Source of the DNA: Anaerorhabdus sp964386325
GTDB lineage: Bacteria > Bacillota_I > Bacilli_A > Erysipelotrichales > Erysipelotrichaceae
Reading direction: 5' to 3'
DNA: 64,000 bases
NCBI GenBank assembly: GCA_964386325.1
Contig: CAYLQY010000002.1
Span: 1 to 64,000, forward strand
The position numbers and the translations under genes are program-made. Position 1 is the first letter of the stretch, and each line of letters opens with the position of its first letter. Below, one piece after another: positions 58,298-64,000 of the stretch. The notes beneath the pieces were generated by a model. That model was not told the DNA's origin and searched no databases. It saw nothing but the letters and a program-made list of their open reading frames with translations.

Positions 58298-60052
58298 ATG
58301 AAAAAAATCACAAAAATTTTACTAACAGCATTGTTAGCAATGGGCATTATGACTGGTTGTGCGAAGTCTGAATTTAAAGGCGGAACATTTACAGGAGATG
58401 CTAAAGGGTTTTCATCAACTATTAAAGTTGAAGTTACTATTACTAGTGACAAGGCAATTGAAGCCATTACTATCGTAGATTCTGCAGAATCTGCTGATAT
58501 TGGAGAAGTAGCACTACCAATTATGATTGAAAAAGTAATCAGCAATCAAAGTGTAGATGTTGACGCAGTAACGACTGCAACAATTACTTCAGATGCGTTT
58601 TTATTAGCGGTAACCAATGCAATTGAAGCTGCCGGATTAAAAGTAACAGATATTAAAGCAAGTGAAACTGGATCAAGCGACAAGAAAGAAGAAACACTTG
58701 AAGCTGATGTAGTTGTTATTGGAGCAGGTGGAGCAGGTATGACTGCCGCTATTACTGCTGCTCAAGCTGGTAAAACAGTTATCATTATTGAAAAAGCACC
58801 TATCGTAGGAGGTAATACATCTCGTGCAACTGGTGGTATGAATGCAGCAGATACTAAATATCAAGAAGAAGCTGGAATTGAAGATAGCGTTGAATTATTC
58901 GTTGAAGATACAATGAAGGGTGGTTATGAAAAAAATAATCCAGTTCTTGTACAAACAATGGCTGAAAATTCATCAGCTGCAATTGATTTCTTGGATTCTA
59001 TTGGAGCACATTTAAGTGATGTAGGAAAAGCTGGTGGAGCTAGCGTTAATCGTTCTCATCGTCCAGTTGACGAAAATGGAAAAATTCTTTCTGTTGGAAG
59101 CTATTTAGTTCCTATTTTTGAACAAGCTGCTAAGGATCAAAATGTAACATTCTATACAGAAACTGAAGCAACAGAAATTATTATGCAAGATGGAAAAGCT
59201 GTTGGAGTTAAAGCTACTTCAGCAGATGCAAATTATACAATTAATGCAAAAGCTGTAATTTTAGCAACAGGTGGTTTTGGTGGTAACTTAACGATGGTTG
59301 AATCATATAAACCTGAATTAGCTGGTTATGTAACTACAAATGCTTCAACAATTACTGGAGACGGTATCAAAATGGCTGAAGCTGTAGGAGCAAATCTTGT
59401 AGATATGCAAGAAATTCAAATACATCCAACAGTTGTACAATCAAATGGAGCATTAATTACTGAAAGCTTACGTGGAGATGGTGCAATTCTTGTAAACAAC
59501 AAGGGTGAACGTTTTACAAATGAAGTATTAACACGTGATGTTGTGAGTGCAAATATCATAGCTGAAGAAGGTAACTCAGCTTGGTTAATTGTTGATCAAA
59601 AAATGTTTGATGATTCAAATGTTATCCAAGGATATGTAAACAAGGGTTATATGATTGAAGGAGCTACAATCGCGGATCTTGCTAAAGCAATGGAAGTTGA
59701 TGAAGCGACTTTAACAGCTACTATTGATAACTGGGTTGCAATGGTTAAGGCTGGAACTGATAAAGATTTCGGTCGTGATGATCTTGCGACTGTTAAATAT
59801 GATTTAAGCACAGCACCTTACTATGCAGTTAAGATTGCCCCAGGTGTTCACCATACTATGGGTGGTGTAGAAATCAATGAAAAGACAGAAGTAATTAATG
59901 CGGATGGAAATGTAATCCCTGGATTATTTGCAGCTGGAGAAGTAACTGGTGGAGTTCATGGTGGTAACCGTTTAGGTGGTAACGCGGTTGCTGACATCAT
60001 TGTATTTGGTCGTATTGCAGGTCAAACTGCAGCAGACTCTATCGCTGAATAG
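58298..60052 (+). CDS. Secreted lipoprotein flavin reductase (FMN-binding domain plus fumarate-reductase-like FAD domain)
   Basis: 584 aa. Type II signal MKKITKILLTALLAMGIMTGC (lipobox MTGC, Cys 21). Residues about 25-115 are an FMN_bind domain with DAVTTATITSDAF, which fits the ApbE flavinylation motif except that Gly is replaced by Thr. From about 135, FAD Rossmann GAGGAGMTAAIT, then GGNTSRATGGMNAADTKYQ, LRGDGAILVNNKGERFTNE, HHTMGGVEI and GGVHGGNRLGGNAVADI: the flavocytochrome c/urocanate-reductase/fumarate-reductase class. It likely sits outside the membrane and reduces a small organic acceptor. The next gene is an FMN-controlled riboflavin importer. Confidence 0.9.
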   Translation: MKKITKILLTALLAMGIMTGCAKSEFKGGTFTGDAKGFSSTIKVEVTITSDKAIEAITIVDSAESADIGEVALPIMIEKVISNQSVDVDAVTTATITSDAFLLAVTNAIEAAGLKVTDIKASETGSSDKKEETLEADVVVIGAGGAGMTAAITAAQAGKTVIIIEKAPIVGGNTSRATGGMNAADTKYQEEAGIEDSVELFVEDTMKGGYEKNNPVLVQTMAENSSAAIDFLDSIGAHLSDVGKAGGASVNRSHRPVDENGKILSVGSYLVPIFEQAAKDQNVTFYTETEATEIIMQDGKAVGVKATSADANYTINAKAVILATGGFGGNLTMVESYKPELAGYVTTNASTITGDGIKMAEAVGANLVDMQEIQIHPTVVQSNGALITESLRGDGAILVNNKGERFTNEVLTRDVVSANIIAEEGNSAWLIVDQKMFDDSNVIQGYVNKGYMIEGATIADLAKAMEVDEATLTATIDNWVAMVKAGTDKDFGRDDLATVKYDLSTAPYYAVKIAPGVHHTMGGVEINEKTEVINADGNVIPGLFAAGEVTGGVHGGNRLGGNAVADIIVFGRIAGQTAADSIAE

Positions 60053-60056
60053 TTTA

Positions 60057-60085
60057 AAGTGAATGGGAAACCATTCACTTTTTCT
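60057..60085 (+). terminator. Terminator of the flavoprotein gene
   Basis: 10-bp stem AAGTGAATGG/CCATTCACTT with GAAA loop (60057-60080), followed by TTTC. Confidence 0.9.
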
Positions 60086-60093
60086 TGTTTCGG

Positions 60094-60122
60094 TAGACAA
60101 AACGTTCACAATCTATTAAAAT
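60094..60122 (+). promoter_or_regulatory. Promoter of the FMN riboswitch-ribU unit
   Basis: TAGACA (60094-60099), 17-nt spacer, TAAAAT (60117-60122). Confidence 0.65.
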
Positions 60123-60131
60123 GAGGATGAT

Positions 60132-60292
60132 AAAACTTCAGGGCAGGGTTAAATTCCCGACCGGCGGTATACCCCGCGAGCCAAATGGCAGGAACTGGTT
60201 TAATTCCAGTGGCGACAGTAAAGTCTGGATGAAAGAATGTTTTTTTCTTTTGTTGAAGGTCCTAAGGTTTTGTGAAACCTTTTTTTATTAGG
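60132..60292 (+). promoter_or_regulatory. FMN riboswitch (RFN element) upstream of ribU
   Basis: All RFN landmarks are in order: CAGGGCAGGG, AATTCCCGACCGGCGGTA, CCCGCGAGC, AACTGGT...ATTCCAG, GCGACAGT and AAAGTCTGGATG at 60138-60233. The platform ends in the terminator AAGGTTT-TGTG-AAACCTT (60264-60281) with a T-run. FMN binding should shut off ribU. Confidence 0.95.
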
Positions 60293-60311
60293 TCATTGAG
60301 GAGGATAAATT

Positions 60312-60914
60312 ATGACAACAAGAAAAGTATTAACCACAAAAACCATGGCGAGTATTGCAATTTTATCAGTGATTGCGTTTATACTCATGTATTTCGATTT
60401 TCCAATTGCGTTTATTGCACCACCATTTTATAAAATTGATTTCAGTGAAGTTGCTGTATTAGTAGGTGGATTTGCATTTGGACCAGTTGTCGCAATGATT
60501 ATTGAAGCTTTGAAGATCGTTTTATATATGCTCTTTAAACCAACTTCAACAGCGTTTGTAGGAGAATTCGCAAACTTTATCATTGGATGTGCATTTGTTG
60601 TACCAGCAAGTGCAATATACTTTAAAAATAAAAACAAGAAGAATGCAATTATTGGATTAATCGTTGGAGCGATTTCAATGACTATCGTTGGATTAATTAT
60701 GAACTATTTTGTACTCATTCCAGCTTATTCAATTTTCTTTCATATGGATTTAAATACGATTATTGATATGGGAAAACAGTTAGTTCCATTTATTAATGAT
60801 AAGTTTACATTTGTGTTATTTGCTACAACTCCTTTCAATTTAGTGAAGGCAATTATCGTTGCAGTAATTACAATCATGCTATATAAACATATTTCTCCAA
60901 TACTAAAGAAATAA
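60312..60914 (+). CDS. ribU: Riboflavin ECF transporter S component RibU
   Basis: Substrate-binding membrane subunit of an energy-coupling-factor importer. 200 aa, six hydrophobic helices; PIAFIAPPFYKIDFSEVAVLVGGFAFGP is the typical riboflavin-binding stretch of RibU. The FMN riboswitch directly upstream confirms the substrate. It needs EcfA/A'/T, not encoded here. RBS GAGGAGG. Confidence 0.92.
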   Translation: MTTRKVLTTKTMASIAILSVIAFILMYFDFPIAFIAPPFYKIDFSEVAVLVGGFAFGPVVAMIIEALKIVLYMLFKPTSTAFVGEFANFIIGCAFVVPASAIYFKNKNKKNAIIGLIVGAISMTIVGLIMNYFVLIPAYSIFFHMDLNTIIDMGKQLVPFINDKFTFVLFATTPFNLVKAIIVAVITIMLYKHISPILKK

Positions 60915-60948
60915 TTATGTAAATTTTTCAATGAAAATCGTGTGTTTA

Positions 60949-60957
60949 TGGTATAAT
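60949..60957 (+). promoter_or_regulatory. Extended -10 promoter of the tail-anchored protein gene
   Basis: TGGTATAAT at 60949-60957, 25 nt before ATG 60982; no -35 at the right distance. Confidence 0.5.
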
Positions 60958-60981
60958 TGATATGATTATGAGGAGGCTTTT

Positions 60982-61791
60982 ATGGGAAAGTATTCGCGTA
61001 CAGCAAAATATCAAGAACTTAGAGAACATTTACAAAATGATTCTGAAGGGCAAATAGACACAAAGGAATTGTCACAATTCACGGAAAGACTAAATAAAAT
61101 TGATTCTACACGTTTAGGAACTGTTCCAAGTCATGAGCCAGTAGACAGCAATTATGAATATATGAGTTCATTTGATGAAACAAACGAAATGAAAGATGTT
61201 TCTACTTTTAATAATGAATATTTAGATGAATATATTCATGAAGTTAAACAGTATAACCGTGAAAAAGGAAGAATGCTAAATGAAAATACTCAAATTAACA
61301 TTCTTAAGGAATTAAGAGGCGATAAACCAGAAGATAAAGATTTTAAAGAATCTTCTATTTTAAAGAGCCATGATTATGAATTTGTATCGGATGGTGCGGA
61401 AACAACAGATATTCCATTTCTTCAACAAGATACAAAGATGAATACGCAAATATCATCAGAATTAAGTAAGATGTTGAATGATGAAGTAGGTGACTATGAA
61501 GTCTATGATGATGGTGATGAAGACAATGATAATTACGAAGAAGTTCGTTTACCTTTTAGCTTTGCGAAAAGATTAAAAGAAGAACAAACTCAACGTTTAC
61601 AATTGGTAGAAGAAACAACAAAAATGAAAGCACAATTGGATAACTATCGTGGTAATCTTGATCAAATGGAAGAAAGAGTTAATAATTCAAATCGTATACT
61701 TAACTTTATTTTAGTTATCTTGATTCTTGCATTACTTGTTGTAATTGGTGTAGTTGGTTATTGGTTACTCTTGAATAGAGGTATTATTTAG
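60982..61791 (+). CDS. Tail-anchored membrane protein of unknown function
   Basis: 269 aa, no family recognised. A long hydrophilic, acidic and probably disordered N-terminal part (1-190, with DDGDEDNDNYEE near 178-189), a coiled coil (about 195-240: RLKEEQTQRLQLVEETTKM), then one membrane helix (NFILVILILALLVVIGVVGYWLLL, ~243-266) and a three-residue tail. That topology places the bulk in the cytoplasm. GAGGAGG RBS. It overlaps or abuts cmk and should share its transcript, next to der; a role in division or signalling is only a guess. Confidence 0.68.
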   Translation: MGKYSRTAKYQELREHLQNDSEGQIDTKELSQFTERLNKIDSTRLGTVPSHEPVDSNYEYMSSFDETNEMKDVSTFNNEYLDEYIHEVKQYNREKGRMLNENTQINILKELRGDKPEDKDFKESSILKSHDYEFVSDGAETTDIPFLQQDTKMNTQISSELSKMLNDEVGDYEVYDDGDEDNDNYEEVRLPFSFAKRLKEEQTQRLQLVEETTKMKAQLDNYRGNLDQMEERVNNSNRILNFILVILILALLVVIGVVGYWLLLNRGII

Positions 61792-61793
61792 TG

Positions 61794-62447
61794 ATGATTA
61801 ATATAGCTATTGATGGTCCTAGTGCAGCAGGTAAGAGTACAATTGCAAAAGCATTAGCTAAAAAATATCAATATGTACATTTAGATTCAGGCGCGATGTA
61901 TCGCTGTGTAGCATATAAAGCAAAACTTGAAGGTATTGCAATTGATGATGAACAAAAAATTATATCAATGATTGAAAATACAGTCATTGAATTAAAATCT
62001 GATGGTTCTATTTATTTAGATGGAAAGCAAGTTAATTTAGAAATTCGTACCAATGAAATATCGATGGGTGCGAGTAATGTTTCTAAGTACCCTTTGGTGC
62101 GAGAAGAATTAGTGCGCCGTCAACAAGAGATGGCTAAATCAAAAGGTGTTATTATGGATGGCCGTGATATCGGCACTGTAGTATTAAAAGATGCAGAAGT
62201 AAAAATATTCTTAACAGCATCGGCAAAAGCTAGAGCTGAGAGAAGATATAAAGAGAATCTTGAAAAAGGTATTGAGAGCGATTTAGAGGCTCTTACAAAA
62301 GAGATTGAAGCACGTGACTATCAAGATAGTCATCGTGAACATAGTCCTTTAAAAAAGGCTGAGGATGCAATTGAAGTAGATTCTTCAAATTTATCAATTG
62401 AAGAAGTTGTATCAAAAATTGAAGAAATTGTAAGTAAGAAAATTTAA
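61794..62447 (+). CDS. cmk: Cytidylate kinase
   Basis: Phosphorylates CMP and dCMP. 217 aa: P-loop IAIDGPSAAGKST, HLDSGAMYRCVA, DGRDIGTVVL (CMP binding) and lid ARAERRY, DSHREHSPLKKAEDAI. GTG 61791 overlaps the preceding gene's stop; ATG 61794 is taken as the start, with GAGGT about 12 nt before. The cmk-der-gpsA order is common in Bacillota. Confidence 0.95.
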   Translation: MINIAIDGPSAAGKSTIAKALAKKYQYVHLDSGAMYRCVAYKAKLEGIAIDDEQKIISMIENTVIELKSDGSIYLDGKQVNLEIRTNEISMGASNVSKYPLVREELVRRQQEMAKSKGVIMDGRDIGTVVLKDAEVKIFLTASAKARAERRYKENLEKGIESDLEALTKEIEARDYQDSHREHSPLKKAEDAIEVDSSNLSIEEVVSKIEEIVSKKI

Positions 62448-62465
62448 GGAAATGAGGTATTTGGA

Positions 62466-63773
62466 ATGATCAATGGGATTGTTGCAATCGTAGGTCGTCC
62501 TAATGTGGGAAAATCAACAATCTTTAATCGTTTCATTGGTGAGAGATTATCGATTGTTGAAGATTCACCAGGAGTGACGAGAGATCGTATTTATGGTAAA
62601 GGTGAGTGGTTGACTAAAGATTTTAGAGTAATTGATACAGGTGGTATCCAATTACTTGACCAACCATTTCAAGAAGAAATAAAAGCACAAGTAGAAATTG
62701 CAATTGAAGAATCAGATGTAATTGTCTTTGTAGTTTCAGGTAAAGAAGGGATTACTTCAGACGATGAATACATTGCGAATATGTTAAAACGTCAAAGTAA
62801 GCCAGTTGTTTTAGCTGTAAATAAAATTGATGATTCATCAAAGATTGAAAATATTTATGAGTTTTATAATTTGGGTCTAGGTGATCCATTTGCAATCAGT
62901 GGTGTTCATGGTATTGGAATGGGAGATTTACTTGATGAAGTTATCTCATTGTTCCCAGATAAAAAACGTGAAGATTATGAAGGAAGTATTCGATTCGCAT
63001 GTATTGGTCGACCTAATGTAGGAAAATCAAGCATTGTAAATGCTATCCTAAATGAAGAACGTGTTATTGTTAGTGATATTGAAGGTACAACACGTGATGC
63101 AATCGATACACCATTTGTAAAAGATGGTCAAGATTATGTTGTTATTGATACTGCAGGAATACGTAAAAAAGGAAAAGTTTACGAGAATGTTGAAAAATAC
63201 TCAGTTTTGCGTGCATTGTCTGCAATTGAAAGAAGTGATGTTATTCTCTTTGTAATTGATGGTGAGCGTGGTATTCTCGAACAAGATAAGCATGTTGCAG
63301 GATATGCACATGAAGCAGGAAAACCAATTATTATTGTTTATAACAAATGGGATACTGTTGAAAAAGATGATAAAACAATGAATGCATTCATCGAGAAAAT
63401 TCGTCATGAATTCATCTATTTAAGTTATGCACCAATTCTTTTTGTTTCAGCTAAGACTAAACAACGTATTCATGATTTATTACCAATGATTTATGATGTT
63501 TATCAATATAGCCAACTAAGAATTGCGACGAATGTATTAAATGAAGTTGTTATGGATGCACAGTTAATGACACCAGCACCAGCAATTAATGGTAAGCGAC
63601 TTAAGGTGTTATATGCTACGCAAGTTTCTGTAGCACCACCAACCTTTGTATTATCAGTAAATGATCCAGAGTTAATGCATTTTAGTTACAAACGTTATTT
63701 AGAAAATCGTATACGTGAATCATTTGGTTTTGATGGTTCGCCAATACGAATTATCGCAAGAGCAAAAGGATAA
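62466..63773 (+). CDS. der: GTPase Der (EngA)
   Basis: Essential 50S assembly GTPase with two tandem G domains and a C-terminal KH-like domain; 435 aa. First domain: GRPNVGKST, DTGG, NKID; second: GRPNVGKSS, DTAGIRKKGK, NKWD, SAKT. The KH-like domain (about 350-435) ends with PIRIIARAKG. AAATGAGGT RBS. Complete. Confidence 0.97.
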   Translation: MINGIVAIVGRPNVGKSTIFNRFIGERLSIVEDSPGVTRDRIYGKGEWLTKDFRVIDTGGIQLLDQPFQEEIKAQVEIAIEESDVIVFVVSGKEGITSDDEYIANMLKRQSKPVVLAVNKIDDSSKIENIYEFYNLGLGDPFAISGVHGIGMGDLLDEVISLFPDKKREDYEGSIRFACIGRPNVGKSSIVNAILNEERVIVSDIEGTTRDAIDTPFVKDGQDYVVIDTAGIRKKGKVYENVEKYSVLRALSAIERSDVILFVIDGERGILEQDKHVAGYAHEAGKPIIIVYNKWDTVEKDDKTMNAFIEKIRHEFIYLSYAPILFVSAKTKQRIHDLLPMIYDVYQYSQLRIATNVLNEVVMDAQLMTPAPAINGKRLKVLYATQVSVAPPTFVLSVNDPELMHFSYKRYLENRIRESFGFDGSPIRIIARAKG

Positions 63774-63780
63774 AGATAAA

Positions 63781-64000
63781 ATGAAAGTATGTGTTTTAGG
63801 AAGTGGAAGCTGGGGTACAGCACTAGCTCAAACGTTGGTTGATAACAATGTCAATACAATTATTTGGGGAAAAGATGAGCTAGAAGTAAATGATATTAAT
63901 CAAAATCACAAGATTTCAAAATATTTTGGGGATGAAGTACATTTGAATGAGAATGTGCATGCAACTACAGATATTAACTGTGTTGCAGATGCGGATATAC
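63781..64000 (+). CDS. gpsA: Glycerol-3-phosphate dehydrogenase (NAD(P)+), 5' part
   Basis: Supplies sn-glycerol-3-phosphate for phospholipids. Only 73 codons lie in the window, cut by its end. N-terminus MKVCVLGSGSWGTALAQTL carries the GxGxWGTAL NAD-binding motif, and the text continues IIWGKDELEVNDIN as expected. It starts 7 nt after the der stop, with AAAGGATAAAG as RBS. Confidence 0.88.
   Translation, partial: MKVCVLGSGSWGTALAQTLVDNNVNTIIWGKDELEVNDINQNHKISKYFGDEVHLNENVHATTDINCVADADI

Noticed and set aside
1..64000. CRISPR arrays, tRNA or rRNA genes, prophage
   Set aside because: No regularly spaced repeats, no tRNA-like TTCRANY arms outside the T-box leader and no phage structural genes were found by reading.

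Overview
The window is 64 kb of AT-rich, tightly packed bacterial chromosome from a low-GC Bacillota. Almost every gene has a strong AGGAGG-type ribosome binding site, promoters are close to TTGACA/TATAAT, and TGA is used as a stop (phoH, era), which excludes the UGA-Trp Mollicutes. Gene order matches Bacillus blocks: phoH-ybeY-dgkA-cdd-era-recO-glyS-dnaG-rpoD-trmK, murC-DUF948-YtxH-ccpA, ispH-cshB-nfo, rpmG-MBL-comG-efp and cmk-der-gpsA. The sporulation genes that sit in these blocks in spore formers are absent. A single-chain glycyl-tRNA synthetase, an atypical EF-P loop, a variant Lgt and an anaerobe-type superoxide reductase suggest an anaerobic or microaerophilic Erysipelotrichia-like bacterium; the class is inference. 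I see no rRNA, tRNA, CRISPR array, insertion sequence, integrase or phage gene.

Layout. 1-1.7 kb (minus): a tyrosine phosphatase and a stand-alone type IV pilin-like protein with an unusual C-terminal module. 1.8-11.8 kb: the conserved replication, translation and transcription operon, ending in a sigma-70 factor with a long lysine/alanine-rich, histone H1-like N-terminal extension. 11.9-17.3 kb: small unknowns, rpsT, fmt, a dicarboxylate/amino-acid symporter behind a structured leader, and lepA. 17.3-24.0 kb: a complete vanG-type glycopeptide resistance locus (vanR, vanS, vanW, vanG, vanXY, vanT) placed exactly between lepA and hemW, which are neighbours in many Bacillota. 24.0-34.3 kb: hemW, a hydroxyacid dehydrogenase, an ABC-F protein with a leader peptide and attenuator, rpsO, a Fur/PerR-like regulator, a TetR-controlled ABC exporter with a giant coiled-coil permease, a GIY-YIG protein and superoxide reductase. 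34.5-53 kb: pnp, trmB, lipoproteins, murC, ccpA, T-box-controlled tyrS, a MurJ-type flippase, ispH, cshB, nfo, lgt and ispG. 53.2-58.2 kb: rpmG, an MBL hydrolase, the comGA-comGG competence pilus operon and efp. 58.2-64 kb: a secreted flavoprotein reductase, an FMN riboswitch with ribU, an unknown tail-anchored protein, cmk, der and the start of gpsA.

How parts work together. VanR/VanS would sense glycopeptide or wall stress and activate the vanW-vanT operon, which makes D-Ala-D-Ser-ended precursors (VanT makes D-Ser, VanG ligates it, VanXY removes D-Ala ends). Matching 11-bp repeats at the vanR and vanW promoters look like VanR sites. MurC, the MurJ-like flippase, the undecaprenol-kinase-type DgkA and the MEP-pathway enzymes IspG and IspH supply the same wall pathway. 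The flavoprotein and the FMN-riboswitch-controlled riboflavin importer form a plausible flavin-based electron-transfer unit. ComG pilins here have no prepilin peptidase in the window.
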